Shown piece by piece: positions 1 through 9,730 of a DNA stretch of 64,000 nt. Source of the DNA: Aminobacter aminovorans. Lineage in GTDB: Bacteria > Pseudomonadota > Alphaproteobacteria > Rhizobiales > Rhizobiaceae. Made by a program: the position numbers and the translations under genes. Position 1 is the stretch's first letter, and each line of letters opens with the position of its first letter. The DNA is taken from the NCBI RefSeq assembly GCF_900445235.1, contig NZ_UFSM01000001.1, forward strand, positions 738,501 to 802,500. The letters are read 5' to 3'. The notes under the pieces are model-generated. The model saw nothing but the letters and a program-made list of their open reading frames with translations. It ran no database searches and had not been told where the DNA came from.

Positions 1-1
1 C

Positions 2-493
2 AAGGTGGTCATCGCCGGTGACGGCCAGGTCAGCCTCGGCCAGACCATCATGAAGGGCAACGCCCGCAAGGTCCGTCGCCTCGGCAAGGGCAACGTGATC
101 GCCGGTTTTGCCGGCGCCACCGCCGACGCTTTCACCTTGCTTGAGCGCCTCGAATCCAAGCTCGAACAATATCCCGATCAGCTGACGCGCGCCTGCGTCG
201 AGCTCGCCAAGGACTGGCGCACCGACCGCTACCTGCGCCGCCTCGAAGCAATGATGCTGGTGGCCGACAAGGACGTTTCGCTGGCACTGACCGGAACCGG
301 CGACGTGCTGGAGCCGGAATTCGGCGTGATGGCCATCGGCTCGGGCGGCAACTATGCGCTCGCCGCGGCACGCGCCTTGATGGACACCGACAAGGACGCA
401 GAGGAGATCGCCCGCAAGGCGATGCAGATCGCCGCCGACATCTGCGTCTACACCAACCACAGTTTCGTGGTTGAGACGCTCGACGCTGCATGA
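2..493 (+). CDS. hslV: ATP-dependent protease subunit HslV (5' end cut off)
   Basis: Peptidase subunit of the HslVU (ClpQY) chaperone-protease, a cytoplasmic threonine peptidase that degrades unfolded proteins with the HslU ATPase. About 163 residues are visible, starting at KVVIAGDGQ. The missing dozen or so N-terminal residues lie left of the window and include the catalytic threonine, so activity cannot be judged here. The family blocks [25 protein letters not shown] and [16 protein letters not shown] are all present, and the C-terminus ([14 protein letters not shown]) is intact. The stop overlaps the start of the next gene (ATGA). Its partner hslU lies 2.7 kb downstream rather than directly adjacent. 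The identity is secure. Confidence 0.96.
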   Translation, partial: KVVIAGDGQVSLGQTIMKGNARKVRRLGKGNVIAGFAGATADAFTLLERLESKLEQYPDQLTRACVELAKDWRTDRYLRRLEAMMLVADKDVSLALTGTGDVLEPEFGVMAIGSGGNYALAAARALMDTDKDAEEIARKAMQIAADICVYTNHSFVVETLDAA

Positions 494-1599
494 GCACGGG
501 CGGCGCAACCTGTTCCGCGGGCGCGACCCTGCCTCCGCAGCGCAGGGCACTGCGACTGCCTGACCGGTTCGATCTTGCGCCGGTCGACGACCGTAACTTC
601 TCGGCATGCGAGCGGGTTGGGCAAGCGATCGACGCGGTCGTCGCCGGGTGGCTCGCCAACCGCGGCTACGACAGGCTGTTCGTGACGCTCGCTACGCCGG
701 ACTTCGCAATGGGCCTGTCCGCGCTTGTTCGCTCGCTGCGGAAGGTCAGCGACGTCCCCATTCTTGTCCTTACGCAGGGTGATTTCGTACCCGATGTCGA
801 GGCCGACGACGTGGCATTCCTTGAGGTGCCACCATTGGTGCGCCTCGGCCACGCCTTCCCTGCCGATGCGCAGCATCTCGCGGTGACGCTCAGCAAGCTA
901 TGGGTCTTTTCGCTGACCCGGCCGGCGCGCGTCGCCTTCATCGATGCAGACTGCCTCGTGCTTCAGCCTATAGACGATCTCTTCGACGGTGAGGGCTTCG
1001 TAGCGGTGCCCGATCTCTTCATCAACTACAAGACACCCGCCTTCAATGCGGGTGTCTTCGCCTTCACGCCATCCGCCGAAATCAGTCGCGGGCTCTTTCA
1101 ACGGCTGCCGGAACTTTCGGTGGGGGACGGCGACCAGGGCATCCTCAACGCCTTCTTTCCCAACTGGCGGCAGTTGCCACAGGGGCTTAACTTCCTGCGC
1201 GCCCATGCGCTCGTGCGCGCGCAGGCCCAGGACCAGGCGATCAGGATCGTGCACTACACGCCCTCGAAGCCCTGGGTACCCGCTCCCGTTTCGCCGCGCG
1301 ACCCGGTGCTCGCCCCACTCGACGAGCTCTGGACAGAGCGGCTGACGCCCGTCGAGCATGTCGCGCTGGTGCGTGATTGGCGGGCACGCCTGGCCACGGC
1401 CGAAGCCAACATCGCCTCGTGGATGGGGCCGGACGCTGCAAAATTCCGTCAGGACGACGTGGATCTTGCCGATGGCAGGAAGCGTCGCAGGCGCGAGCGG
1501 CGTTTGAAATGCGGGCTTATCGCGCTTGTAGTCCTGCAGGCAGTGCAAGCAAGTTTTTTTGCCTGGATGCTTCTCCATCAGACGAATGCTTTGAAGTAA
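490..1599 (+). CDS. GT8-like (glycogenin-type) glycosyltransferase with C-terminal membrane anchor
   Basis: A protein of 369 residues with the signature series of retaining family 8 glycosyltransferases: a metal-binding DAD at 152-154 ([17 protein letters not shown]), FNAGVFAF at 185-192, DQGILNAFF at 215-223 and HYTPSKPW at 255-262. It should move a sugar from a nucleotide-sugar; donor and acceptor are unknown. After a basic stretch (RKRRRRERR, about 330-338) one hydrophobic helix (about 341-362) ends seven residues from the C-terminus, so it looks tail-anchored with the catalytic domain in the cytoplasm. No signal peptide is seen. The start overlaps the hslV stop (ATGA), suggesting translational coupling. 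Family assignment is from motifs only. Confidence 0.75.
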   Translation: MSTGGATCSAGATLPPQRRALRLPDRFDLAPVDDRNFSACERVGQAIDAVVAGWLANRGYDRLFVTLATPDFAMGLSALVRSLRKVSDVPILVLTQGDFVPDVEADDVAFLEVPPLVRLGHAFPADAQHLAVTLSKLWVFSLTRPARVAFIDADCLVLQPIDDLFDGEGFVAVPDLFINYKTPAFNAGVFAFTPSAEISRGLFQRLPELSVGDGDQGILNAFFPNWRQLPQGLNFLRAHALVRAQAQDQAIRIVHYTPSKPWVPAPVSPRDPVLAPLDELWTERLTPVEHVALVRDWRARLATAEANIASWMGPDAAKFRQDDVDLADGRKRRRRERRLKCGLIALVVLQAVQASFFAWMLLHQTNALK

Positions 1600-1608
1600 G
1601 GGGTTTGT

Positions 1609-2112
1609 ATGACGTCCTACACATTCCGATCCGTCGAGCTGGACGACTTGGCTATCCTCGCCGAGTGGCTCGCCGAGCCGCATGTCGCTGAGTGGTGGGA
1701 CGATCCCGAGACCGAGATCGCGCTGATCAAGGAGCACATCGACAGCATCTCGGTCGAACCGCTGATCATCGAGCTGGACGGCAAGCCGATAGGCTACCTC
1801 CAGAGCTACGATCCGCATATGGAGGACGACCATCCCTACCAGGACCAGCCCTTCGGCACGCTCGGCGTCGACCTGACGATCGGCGTACCGGGGCTGATCG
1901 GCAGGGGGCATGGCTCGGCGATCCTCGCGCAGTTCGTCGAAGAACTGTTCGAGGAGGGCGTCCCGCGCGTCATCATCGACCCGCATCCCGACAACAAGCG
2001 GGCGATCCGGGCCTATGAAAAGGCCGGCTTCGTGGCTTTCGACACGCGGACCTCCGAATATGGTCCGGCCCTGATGATGGCGCGTGATGCCGAAGAGGAT
2101 TTCGACGCATGA
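1609..2112 (+). CDS. GNAT acetyltransferase, AAC(6')-like
   Basis: A single-domain GNAT acetyltransferase of 167 residues. The acetyl-CoA loop is IGRGHGSAIL (about 97-106), and the later block NKRAIRAYEKAGF is typical of the family. The middle and end (HVAEWW, PIGYLQSY, DPHPDNKRAIRAYEKAGF) resemble aminoglycoside 6'-N-acetyltransferases of the AAC(6')-Ib group. Chromosomal relatives of these enzymes are common in rhizobia and often have no proven resistance role, so the substrate is open. It lies 9 bp after the glycosyltransferase and its stop overlaps the next start by 4 bp, so the hslV-to-hslU genes probably form one transcript. Confidence 0.8.
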   Translation: MTSYTFRSVELDDLAILAEWLAEPHVAEWWDDPETEIALIKEHIDSISVEPLIIELDGKPIGYLQSYDPHMEDDHPYQDQPFGTLGVDLTIGVPGLIGRGHGSAILAQFVEELFEEGVPRVIIDPHPDNKRAIRAYEKAGFVAFDTRTSEYGPALMMARDAEEDFDA

Positions 2113-3179
2113 ACAGGCCTCAGGCAGCGCAGGAAATGCTCGCCATATCACCAGACGCGCTGCAAACCGCGGTCGAAAGCGGCCTGGTGACGGCCCAACA
2201 GGCGCAAGGTCTGCGCGACCTGGAACAGGCCAGGACCCCGGCGAGGGATGCCGAACCGCATGATGACGAGAAGTTCCGCTTCATCAGCGGCTTCAGCGAC
2301 ATCTTCGTGACCATCGGTCTGGGCCTGTTTCTCGGCGCCCTGGGCTATTTCTCCGCCAACATGATCGGCAATGCCGGCATGTCCGCCGTCATCGCTACGG
2401 CGAGCTGGCTTCTGGCCGAGTATTTCACCCGCCGGCAGCGCATGGCGCTGCCCAGCATCGTATTGCTTCTGGTCTATGCAGGAGCAATCTTTTCGACGGT
2501 TGCGGAAGCCTTCAATCCCAGCCTCAGCTTCGGCATGGGTCTCGGCAACCACGGCGGCTTGCCGATCGTTGTCGCCGGGCCCGTGACCGCCGCGGCAACC
2601 GCATTGCACTACCGGCGCTTCCGGGTGCCGGTGACGATCGCAGCCGGCGTGGCAGCCCTCGTCGCTTCGGCCGTTGGCCTGTTGTTCATGCTGGCGCCAG
2701 ACTTCGCCGAGGAGGCGGCCAAGCCATTGCTGCTGGCCTGCGGCCTGGCCGTCTTCACGCTCGCCATGCACTTCGACCTGAGCGATCCGCAACGCCAAAC
2801 GCGGCGCACCGACGTCGCGTTCTGGCTGCATATGTTGGCGGCACCGCTGATCGTGCACCCGCTGATCAGCGGCCTCGTCGGCGAGCCCGGTTCCGACGTC
2901 GTACCGGCGTGGAGCATCCTTGCGATGTTCGTCGGACTGGCGTTGGTCGCGCTCGTTGTCGACAGGCGCGCAATCCTTGTCTCGGGCCTGTCCTATGCCG
3001 GCTTTGCCTTTGGCGCCCTGGTCGTCAAAGCGGGGCTGTCGGACAGCGTCGTGCCGTTGACCATGCTGGTGCTCGGCGCACTGGTGCTGCTGCTCAGTGC
3101 CGGCTGGCATGCGCTGCGCCGGACCCTTCTGTCACTGCTGCCTGGCGCCCTTGCGCGCCGGCTTCCAGCCCATACATAA
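2109..3179 (+). CDS. polytopic inner-membrane protein of unknown function
   Basis: A protein of 356 residues. The first 55 or so are soluble and charged ([20 protein letters not shown], then [12 protein letters not shown]). About nine to ten hydrophobic helices follow, from about residue 60 to the end (for example [19 protein letters not shown] and [20 protein letters not shown]). The N-terminal segment looks like a short helical module before the membrane domain, somewhat like DUF2157-type proteins, but I do not recognise the family with confidence. It overlaps the acetyltransferase by 4 bp and ends 28 bp before hslU. No transporter or enzyme motif is visible. Confidence 0.6.
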   Translation: MNRPQAAQEMLAISPDALQTAVESGLVTAQQAQGLRDLEQARTPARDAEPHDDEKFRFISGFSDIFVTIGLGLFLGALGYFSANMIGNAGMSAVIATASWLLAEYFTRRQRMALPSIVLLLVYAGAIFSTVAEAFNPSLSFGMGLGNHGGLPIVVAGPVTAAATALHYRRFRVPVTIAAGVAALVASAVGLLFMLAPDFAEEAAKPLLLACGLAVFTLAMHFDLSDPQRQTRRTDVAFWLHMLAAPLIVHPLISGLVGEPGSDVVPAWSILAMFVGLALVALVVDRRAILVSGLSYAGFAFGALVVKAGLSDSVVPLTMLVLGALVLLLSAGWHALRRTLLSLLPGALARRLPAHT

Positions 3180-3207
3180 GCCCCAACTGAGTATCGAGAG
3201 TATCGAC

Positions 3208-4515
3208 ATGTCCACATTCTCCCCCCGTGAGATCGTTTCAGAACTCGACCGCTTCATCATCGGCCAGAAGGACGCCAAGCGCGCCGTGGCCATCGCCCTG
3301 CGCAACCGCTGGCGCCGCCAGCAGTTGGAAGGCCAGATGCGCGAAGAGGTCATGCCCAAGAATATCCTGATGATCGGACCCACCGGCGTCGGCAAGACCG
3401 AGATCTCGCGCCGCCTGGCCAAGCTGGCCGGCGCGCCCTTCGTCAAGGTTGAGGCGACCAAGTTCACCGAGGTCGGCTATGTCGGCCGCGACGTCGAGCA
3501 GATCATCCGCGACCTGGTCGAAATCGCCATCGGCCTGGTGCGCGAAAAGATGCGCGAGGACGTCAAGGCACGTGCCCACGTCAACGCCGAGGAACGCGTG
3601 CTCGAAGCCCTCGTCGGCAAGACGGCCAGCCCGGCCACCCGCGACTCGTTCCGCAAGAAGCTGCGCGACGGCGAGCTCGACGACAAGGAAATCGAGGTCC
3701 AGGTCGCCGACACCGGCAATGGCGGCATGCCCGGCTTCGACATTCCCGGCATGCCCGGCGGCAATATCGGCGTGCTCAACATCAACGATATGCTGCAGAA
3801 GGCGATGGGCGGCCAGCGCACCAAGTCGCGTAAGACGACCGTCAAGGAATCCTATGCGCTACTGATCGGCGACGAGTCCGACAAGCTGCTCGACCAGGAC
3901 GAGGTGGTTCGCCGGGCGCTCGAAGTGACCGAGAACGAAGGCATCGTCTTCCTGGACGAAATCGACAAGATCGCGCGCGGCGACGTCCATGGCGGTCCGT
4001 CACGTGAAGGCGTTCAGCGGGATCTGCTGCCGCTCGTCGAAGGCACGACGGTTGCGACCAAGTATGGGCCGGTGAAGACCGACCACATCCTGTTTATCGC
4101 CTCCGGTGCTTTCCACGTCTCCAAGCCCTCGGACCTTCTCCCGGAACTGCAGGGCCGCCTGCCGATCCGCGTCGAGCTTCGGGCGCTGGAAAAGGACGAC
4201 TTCCGCCGCATCCTGACCGAAACCGAGGCGAGCCTGATCAAGCAGTACATCGCCCTGATGGAGACCGAAGGCGTCAACCTTGAGTTCACCGACGACGCCA
4301 TCGACGCGCTCGCCGGCATTGCCGTCGACCTCAACGCCAGCGTCGAGAACATCGGCGCACGTCGCCTGCAGACGGTGATGGAGCGCGTGCTCGACGAGAT
4401 CTCCTACGATGCGCCGGATCGCAACGGCACCACGGTGAAGATCGATGCAGCCTATGTGCAGAAGCATGTCGGCGACCTCTCGAGGAACACCGACCTGTCG
4501 CGCTTCATCCTCTGA
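3208..4515 (+). CDS. hslU: ATP-dependent protease ATPase subunit HslU
   Basis: AAA+ unfoldase of 435 residues that feeds substrates to HslV. It begins [20 protein letters not shown]; an upstream in-frame extension into the preceding gene is not family-like. Walker A is GPTGVGKT (about 57-64), Walker B is [11 protein letters not shown] (about 250), and the intermediate I-domain lies between them. The GYVGRDVE pore loop is present. The C-terminus [12 protein letters not shown] matches the conserved tail that docks into HslV. Length is normal for the family. It is the last gene of the hslV-hslU cluster; a heat-shock promoter, if present, would lie upstream of the window. Confidence 0.97.
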   Translation: MSTFSPREIVSELDRFIIGQKDAKRAVAIALRNRWRRQQLEGQMREEVMPKNILMIGPTGVGKTEISRRLAKLAGAPFVKVEATKFTEVGYVGRDVEQIIRDLVEIAIGLVREKMREDVKARAHVNAEERVLEALVGKTASPATRDSFRKKLRDGELDDKEIEVQVADTGNGGMPGFDIPGMPGGNIGVLNINDMLQKAMGGQRTKSRKTTVKESYALLIGDESDKLLDQDEVVRRALEVTENEGIVFLDEIDKIARGDVHGGPSREGVQRDLLPLVEGTTVATKYGPVKTDHILFIASGAFHVSKPSDLLPELQGRLPIRVELRALEKDDFRRILTETEASLIKQYIALMETEGVNLEFTDDAIDALAGIAVDLNASVENIGARRLQTVMERVLDEISYDAPDRNGTTVKIDAAYVQKHVGDLSRNTDLSRFIL

Positions 4516-4688
4516 CATCAGCTCCGGCCGCTCGGAAAACGGGCCGGCTCGACTTTGCAGTGTTAGCGGAACATGTGGCCGAATGGTTCCATCCGGCCAC
4601 CTTTCGCCACCGGGCGGAGACAATATCCTCGACTAAGCCTGGGGCATTTCCTAGTTTGCCCTGACAACGCTTGGGCAAACAGCAGCAC

Positions 4689-5648
4689 ATGAAACGCGTA
4701 TTTTTCTCGGCATTTCTTCTGGCGACGGCTTTCGCCATTCCGCAGGCGTCGGCGACGACCATCGTCGCGGCCGGTAACGTCCATGCCGAACAGCCCGATG
4801 TTCCGGGCGCCTCGTCCAAGCGCACCAAGGCCGGCAAGACGACCTTCGACGCCAAGTACCGCAAGGTCTATGCGCTGCTGCAGAACGACGCCGAGTTGCG
4901 CGGCAAGATCAGGACGGTAGCTAACGCCTACGGCATCGACCCGATGCATATCGTCGGCGCCATCGTCGGCGAGCACACCTATAATGTCGACGCCTACGAC
5001 CGGCTGCAGACCTACTACGTCAAGGCTGTTTCCTACCTCTCCAGCAAGCTGCGCTTCGCTTACGAAGGCGAGGATATATCCGATTTCATCAAGCGACCCG
5101 AATTCGCCGATTGCGCCGGCAAGTCGGGCAGCTACGATCTCTGGGAATGCCGCGAGCACGTCTGGAACCAGCATTTCCGCGGCAAGAACGTGAGCGGCAC
5201 CAGCTTTCCCAATGACCGCTTCAGCGCCACCTTCTTCCAGCCCTTCTATGCCGGCCAGACTTTCGGCATCGGCCAGCTCAACCCGCTGACCGCGCTGCAG
5301 ATGAGCGACGAGGTTCACAAGGTTTCCGGTCTGCCCAAGCTCGACGAGCGCGATCCGAATGCCGTCTACAAGACGATCATGGATCCCGACCTGACGCTGC
5401 CTTACGTCGCTGCGACACTGAAGACGTCGATCGACGCCTACAGGAACATCGCCGGCTTCGATATTTCGCAGAATCCCGGATTGACTGCGACGCTCTACAA
5501 TGTCGGCAGCCCAGAAGCCCGTGCCTATGCGCTGAAAGCCGAGAACGAGCGGCGCCAGGCGGCCGGCGAGCCGGCAAAACTGCCCGAAGAAAACTATTAC
5601 GGCTGGCTGGTCAACGACCGCTTGGCTGAGCTCGAGGCGTTGTTCTAG
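4689..5648 (+). CDS. DUF1402 family secreted protein, lysozyme-like
   Basis: A protein of 319 residues that begins with a Sec signal peptide (MKRVFFSAFLLATAFAIPQA, cleavage near ASA). The start at 4689 is chosen because the signal peptide begins there. The body contains a lysozyme-like region: GIDPMHIVGAIVGEHTYNVD with a glutamate in the expected place, then FGIGQLNPLTALQMSD, which resembles the GxxQ motif of lytic transglycosylases. It matches the rhizobial DUF1402 family from memory. A role in peptidoglycan turnover is plausible but inferred. It converges on the XRE-Smr-MltA gene group, 6 bp away. Confidence 0.75.
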   Translation: MKRVFFSAFLLATAFAIPQASATTIVAAGNVHAEQPDVPGASSKRTKAGKTTFDAKYRKVYALLQNDAELRGKIRTVANAYGIDPMHIVGAIVGEHTYNVDAYDRLQTYYVKAVSYLSSKLRFAYEGEDISDFIKRPEFADCAGKSGSYDLWECREHVWNQHFRGKNVSGTSFPNDRFSATFFQPFYAGQTFGIGQLNPLTALQMSDEVHKVSGLPKLDERDPNAVYKTIMDPDLTLPYVAATLKTSIDAYRNIAGFDISQNPGLTATLYNVGSPEARAYALKAENERRQAAGEPAKLPEENYYGWLVNDRLAELEALF

Positions 5649-5654
5649 GCGGGA

Positions 5655-6029
5655 CTACCTGCGCTTCTTGCGCGCGATCGCCTCGCGGACCTGCGCATTC
5701 AGTGCCGCCAGTTCAACATCGTTCAGTTCGTCGATCGCTTCGGCCATGAGGTTGGCAAGCTCGGTTGCTGCCGGCGACAATCCTGCCGTGTCGACGACCA
5801 CCCGTGGATGCGAGCCCTCGGCCAACTTCTGCAACTCCTCGGCATCATCCCAGATGACGTTGAAGTAGCCGATGATCTTCTGGATCATCGCCCAGGTCGG
5901 CACACCACGATGGCCATGCTCGAGGGCTGAGAGATAAGCGGCGCTGACACCGATGCCAGCGGCCATGTCCTTCTGGCTGACGCCGCGTTCGCGCCGGAGT
6001 TCGCGGATGCGTTCGCCAAGCGGCGTCAT
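5655..6029 (-). CDS. XRE-family helix-turn-helix regulator
   Basis: A protein of 124 residues with an N-terminal Cro/C1-type DNA-binding domain: RIRELRRERGVSQKDMAAGI and VSAAYLSALEHGHRGVPTW, residues about 6-60. The remainder is a helical, acidic tail ending in a basic patch (AIARKKRR). No ligand domain is seen. It overlaps the upstream smr-type gene by 4 bp (ATGA) and should be co-transcribed with it and mltA. Homologues occur beside smr in other rhizobia, as far as I recall. The target genes are unknown. Confidence 0.8.
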   Translation of the reverse strand: MTPLGERIRELRRERGVSQKDMAAGIGVSAAYLSALEHGHRGVPTWAMIQKIIGYFNVIWDDAEELQKLAEGSHPRVVVDTAGLSPAATELANLMAEAIDELNDVELAALNAQVREAIARKKRR

Positions 6030-6571
6030 GCACCGAGCCTCCGCCTGATCCTGATGTAAAGCGCGCCGGAGCCGCCATGGTGGCGCTCGGCATGGTCCTG
6101 GCTCGAAATCAGCATGCGAAAGGGAGCTGTATCCAGCCAGGCCGGAACCATGCGCTTCAAAACGCCGTCGCCGCCCTTCGAATTGCCCTTGCCGGTGATG
6201 ACCAGCACGTAGCGCAGGCCGCCGGCATGTGCGCGACTCAAGAAGGCATACAGCAGCGAATAGGCCTCGTCCTGGGTCATTCCGTGCAGGTCGACCCGCC
6301 CCTCAATCGGCAGGCGGCCCTTGGAGAGTTTGTCGCGTGTCGGAACATCGAGCGTATGGGCGACATACTGCCGCTTCGGCAGCGTCGGCGCCGCCGCCAC
6401 CTGTGCCTGCACCGCCGGAGCGGGAGCTGCCGCCGGTTTTTCCTGCTGTGCTGCGGGAATTTCCGGGATCTCGACCGCGCGCCTGCCCTTGAGCGGCGCG
6501 GTGGTGCGGGCGATGACGTTCCACAGCACGCGTTCTTCGTCGCTCAGCTTGCGGTCGCGGCGCGAGCTCAT
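6026..6571 (-). CDS. Smr-domain (MutS2 C-terminal-like) protein
   Basis: A protein of 181 residues. The N-terminal half is charged and Ala/Pro-rich (about 45-80) and probably disordered. The C-terminal half (about 95-181) is an Smr domain, with VDLHGMTQDEAYSLL carrying the D-L-H-G core, LVITGKGNSKGGDG, and a terminal RHHGGSGALYIRIRR. Smr domains are nucleases or nucleic-acid binders; this stand-alone DUF-type protein (YdaL-like) has no certain role. It overlaps mltA upstream and the XRE gene downstream by 4 bp each, so the three are translationally coupled. Confidence 0.88.
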   Translation of the reverse strand: MSSRRDRKLSDEERVLWNVIARTTAPLKGRRAVEIPEIPAAQQEKPAAAPAPAVQAQVAAAPTLPKRQYVAHTLDVPTRDKLSKGRLPIEGRVDLHGMTQDEAYSLLYAFLSRAHAGGLRYVLVITGKGNSKGGDGVLKRMVPAWLDTAPFRMLISSQDHAERHHGGSGALYIRIRRRLGA

Positions 6572-7755
6572 GACTGAGCCCCGACGATCAGGGATTTCGG
6601 CAGAAGCGCGAAGAAATCAGCATCGTTGCGGACGACGCCGGCGACTTCGCCCGCCGCGAAGCCGGAACCGGCAAACAGGTCGCCACGCGCCGGGCCCGTT
6701 ATCGCGGAACCCGTGTCCTGGGCGATCATCAGCCGGGCGAAGGGTTTGCCGCCGAATGCGGTGAGACCGGGGGCGACGATATGAAACGGCGTGCCGAAGG
6801 TGTGCAGCAAACGGTCGACAGCAACCGAACGGCCAGGCGTCAGCGGCACTTTCGCGGCGGCGATCGGACCCAGCATTGCATCATCCACCTCGGCCTGCCG
6901 GAAGAAGATGTAGGACCGATTCTGCCAAAGGATCTCATCGACACGGTGAGGATTGGCTTTGAACCAGGCCCGGATCGATTGCATCGTCACCAGTTCGAGC
7001 GGGATTTCGCCAATCTTGGCGAGAATTCCACCCGGACCGGTGAAGCGCTGGCCGGATTTGGCGGCATAGGTCACGCGACGCAGCGACCCATCGATCATGT
7101 TCAGCCGGGCAGCGCCCTGGACATGGACGAAGAACACGTCGACCGGATCAGCGACCCAGGCGATCTCCAATCCTTGACCCGACAACGCACCCTGTTCAAT
7201 CGCGGGGCGGTCGAAATACTCGATCAGCCCGTCCGGTGTGTTCCTGGCAAAAGCGAGGTAGGGGTCCATGCCGGCGGGTCGATTGGCGTCATCGACATCG
7301 ACGAGATCGCCTGGGCGCGCCAGCAGCGGCACGGAAAATGTGTCGGTGCGAACAGGAGAGGCCTCAACGTCAGGCTCATAAAAGCCGGTGACGAGGCCAT
7401 GGTCGCGGTCTTCGGGTGCGACGAGGGCAGGCTGGAAATGGCGCTCGAAGAACGCGCGGGCTTCGCTGCCATTGGCAGCCGGCTTTTCGCGCGCCTCGGC
7501 ATAGGCTGGGCCAAAAGCGTCGAAAGCGACGCCGAGGGCGCCGCTGCGGTAGGGTTTGGTCAGGACGTGGAAAGCAGAGAGACAGAAGGCCTCGAAGGCA
7601 TCCAACTGGTCATCTTCATGCCAGCCCGGCAGGTCGGCGAAACCGACCGGAGTGAATGCGGGCGAGAGCAGCACGGGCTTCGCCCGCCACGCGCGATCAG
7701 TCTTCTTCCTCGGTGGCGACGAGCTTCCAGTTCGGATCGCGCGAGCGGGTGTCAC
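6568..7755 (-). CDS. mltA: membrane-bound lytic murein transglycosylase A
   Basis: Cleaves glycan strands of peptidoglycan to 1,6-anhydromuramyl products in the periplasm. MltA blocks are clear: LVTGFYEPDVEASPVRTD, a barrel insertion, and a C-terminal 3D-like domain with FARLMIAQDTGSAITGPARGDLF that includes the catalytic aspartates. The longest frame gives 395 residues but would overlap the upstream Tim44-like gene by 59 bp with a non-conserved N-terminus. A GTG at 7674 would start just before VLLSPAFTPVGF and may be the true start. No lipobox or strong signal peptide is seen, which is usual for rhizobial copies. Overlaps smr by 4 bp. Confidence 0.88.
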   Translation of the reverse strand: MTPARAIRTGSSSPPRKKTDRAWRAKPVLLSPAFTPVGFADLPGWHEDDQLDAFEAFCLSAFHVLTKPYRSGALGVAFDAFGPAYAEAREKPAANGSEARAFFERHFQPALVAPEDRDHGLVTGFYEPDVEASPVRTDTFSVPLLARPGDLVDVDDANRPAGMDPYLAFARNTPDGLIEYFDRPAIEQGALSGQGLEIAWVADPVDVFFVHVQGAARLNMIDGSLRRVTYAAKSGQRFTGPGGILAKIGEIPLELVTMQSIRAWFKANPHRVDEILWQNRSYIFFRQAEVDDAMLGPIAAAKVPLTPGRSVAVDRLLHTFGTPFHIVAPGLTAFGGKPFARLMIAQDTGSAITGPARGDLFAGSGFAAGEVAGVVRNDADFFALLPKSLIVGAQS

Positions 7756-8407
7756 GGGCGAAAGTCCAGACGTCCTTGACCTCGGCCACCGTCTCCGGAT
7801 CGCCGTCGATAACCTCGCCAGCCTTGTCGCGGGTCGCCGAAATCAGCTCCGAGACGATACGCAACGTCACATGTGCCTCACCGCCCTTCATCTCGGCCGA
7901 GACGATGTCGGCCTTGTCGATGCCGACGAAGGAGGACTGGATCTTCTCCGAACGGCCCTCGCGATCGGCGATGGCCGCGACGAAGCCGTCGAAGACTTCA
8001 CGCGACAGGAGGTTCTTGAGCGTCTTGCGGTCACCGTCGGCATAGGCCATGACGATCATCTCGTAGGCCATCTTGGCGCCATCGACGAAGCCCTTGGGCT
8101 CGAAGGAAGCGTCGGCATCCTTGATGGCGCGCAGGCCCTTGTTCAGGTCGGTGCCCGGCTTGGCGAAAGCGTCGATCGCGACATAAGCATCGTCGGCAGC
8201 CTCGCCCGGAGCGCGCTTGCGCTGCGGCAGCGACACGACGTTCTCAGGCTTGCCATTGGCGTCCTGCGGCTTGCTGCGGGCTGCAGTGTAAGGATCGAAG
8301 GGGGGACGTTCGTTGCCAGTGCGGCGTCCAAGCACGTTACGCAGCTGAAAGAAGATCACGACCGCTGCGATCAGAAAGAAAATCGTGCCGAAATCGAAGA
8401 ATTCCAT
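7697..8407 (-). CDS. Tim44-like domain membrane-anchored protein
   Basis: A protein of 236 residues beginning MEFFDFGTIFFLIAAVVIFF, a single N-terminal membrane helix. The start at 8407 is preceded by GGAAG about 8 nt upstream. A Pro/charged linker follows, then a Tim44-like domain from about residue 90 (DLNKGLRAIKDADASFEPKG, later HVTLRIVSELISATRDKAGE). In mitochondria this fold anchors the import motor to the membrane. In alphaproteobacteria the role is not settled, although a membrane-complex role (TimA) has been proposed. It is the first gene of the leftward group, divergent from fxsA with about 215 bp between them. Confidence 0.86.
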   Translation of the reverse strand: MEFFDFGTIFFLIAAVVIFFQLRNVLGRRTGNERPPFDPYTAARSKPQDANGKPENVVSLPQRKRAPGEAADDAYVAIDAFAKPGTDLNKGLRAIKDADASFEPKGFVDGAKMAYEMIVMAYADGDRKTLKNLLSREVFDGFVAAIADREGRSEKIQSSFVGIDKADIVSAEMKGGEAHVTLRIVSELISATRDKAGEVIDGDPETVAEVKDVWTFARDTRSRDPNWKLVATEEED

Positions 8408-8623
8408 ATCTTCCGCCGATCCGTCCCTTGTTCGCGGCCGAAGCCAGCTTATGTGCCATTCGCCGGCGCCGCATCTGTGCCGCGCCCGTAGCCCTTGCAT
8501 ATAGAACGCATGCGCCAATCATTCAAATTAAAGGCGCAGCACCCTATCTAAAGATGTATGCACTATGCCTGTGACCGCATCTGGCTGTCACGTCAACTCA
8601 AACCGGACGGATCGACGCTCTTC

Positions 8624-9097
8624 ATGCTGCCCCTCCTGCTCCTTGCCCTGCCTTTGCTCGAGATTGCCGGCTTTGTGGTGGTCGGCAGCGAAATCGGCGT
8701 GCTTGCGACAATCGGCCTGATCCTGCTCAGCGGCATCGTCGGGTCGATCCTGCTGCGCGTCCAGGGTTTCGGCGTCATGACCCGGATCCGCAAGGAAATG
8801 GATGCTGGCCGCGATCCTTCCAAGGAACTGGCCAATGGCGCGATGATCGTGCTGGCCGGCATCCTGCTTTTGATCCCGGGCTTCATCAGCGACATCATCG
8901 GCATCCTGCTGTTCCTGCCGCCGGTGCGGGCGCTGGCCTGGCGCTTTCTCAGCAAGCGGGTGCGCTTCAGCACCGACTTCGGCGGCTTTGCCCGCCGCGG
9001 CGGTCCGGCCGGTGGCAAAACCATCGACCTCGACGAGGATGACTTCACGCGCCAGCCTGACCCCAATTCGCCGTGGCGCTCGATCCGCGACGAGTAG
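8624..9097 (+). CDS. fxsA: FxsA family membrane protein
   Basis: A protein of 157 residues with three to four hydrophobic helices, beginning MLPLLLLALPLLEIAGFVVV. The internal block GLILLSGIVGSILLRVQGF and LANGAMIVLAGILLLIPGF match the FxsA family (in E. coli a suppressor of F-exclusion of phage T7). The cytoplasmic C-terminus is Gly-rich then acidic (FGGFARRGGPAGGKTIDLDE). The start at 8624 is preferred over upstream in-frame codons because homologues start at the first hydrophobic segment. It is followed after about 110 bp by secB. Confidence 0.88.
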   Translation: MLPLLLLALPLLEIAGFVVVGSEIGVLATIGLILLSGIVGSILLRVQGFGVMTRIRKEMDAGRDPSKELANGAMIVLAGILLLIPGFISDIIGILLFLPPVRALAWRFLSKRVRFSTDFGGFARRGGPAGGKTIDLDEDDFTRQPDPNSPWRSIRDE

Positions 9098-9207
9098 TCG
9101 AAGGCTCCCCACGCCGGCAAAACCTTGTCTTGGCATGCCGAGCGTGCTAGCGAACCGCGGATTCCAATCCGGGCCGCTTCGCGGCCAAGCCAAGAGGACA
9201 TGGGCTA

Positions 9208-9702
9208 ATGGCCACGAATGAAGCGCCGGAAGGCGCCAACGGCAACGGTAATGCGCAGCAGCCCACGCTCAACGTGCTGGCGCAGTATGTGAAGGACCTT
9301 TCCTTCGAAAGCCCCGGCGCTCCGAATTCGCTGCGCGGCCGCGATAAGGCCCCTGGCATCAACATCAACGTCAACGTCAACGCCAACCCGATGACGGACA
9401 AGCAGTTCGACGTCAACCTGACGTTGAGCGCGAAGGCTGCCTTCGACAAGGATGTGCTGTTCAACGTCGAGCTGGTGTATGGCGGCGTGTTCCGCATCGA
9501 CGGCTTCCCGCAGGAGCACATGCTGCCGCTGCTCTTCATCGAGTGCCCGCGCCTGCTGTTCCCGTTCGCTCGCCAGATCATTGCCGAAGCGACCCGCAAC
9601 GGCGGCTTCCCGCCGCTTATGCTCGACCCGATCGATTTCGCCCAGATGTTCCAGCAGAAGATCGCCGAGGAACAGGCCGCTTCCAAGGTCAAGGTCAGCT
9701 AA
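9208..9702 (+). CDS. secB: protein-export chaperone SecB
   Basis: Tetrameric cytosolic chaperone of 164 residues that keeps preproteins unfolded and hands them to SecA. Family blocks are visible: [75 protein letters not shown] and [23 protein letters not shown] lies just upstream of the ATG. Length is normal for alphaproteobacteria. It is a single-gene unit ending in a strong terminator at 9731, and converges on dnaQ. Confidence 0.97.
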   Translation: MATNEAPEGANGNGNAQQPTLNVLAQYVKDLSFESPGAPNSLRGRDKAPGININVNVNANPMTDKQFDVNLTLSAKAAFDKDVLFNVELVYGGVFRIDGFPQEHMLPLLFIECPRLLFPFARQIIAEATRNGGFPPLMLDPIDFAQMFQQKIAEEQAASKVKVS

Positions 9703-9730
9703 GACTACGCCTTCAAGCGTTATCAATCGA

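Noticed and set aside
1609..2112. A true aminoglycoside resistance gene
   Set aside because: The family resemblance is real, but the gene is chromosomal, between housekeeping genes, with no mobile element; resistance cannot be claimed from sequence alone.
898..2151. A 417-codon minus-strand frame opposite the glycosyltransferase and acetyltransferase
   Set aside because: Shadow of two genes with clear motifs on the plus strand; no family signal.
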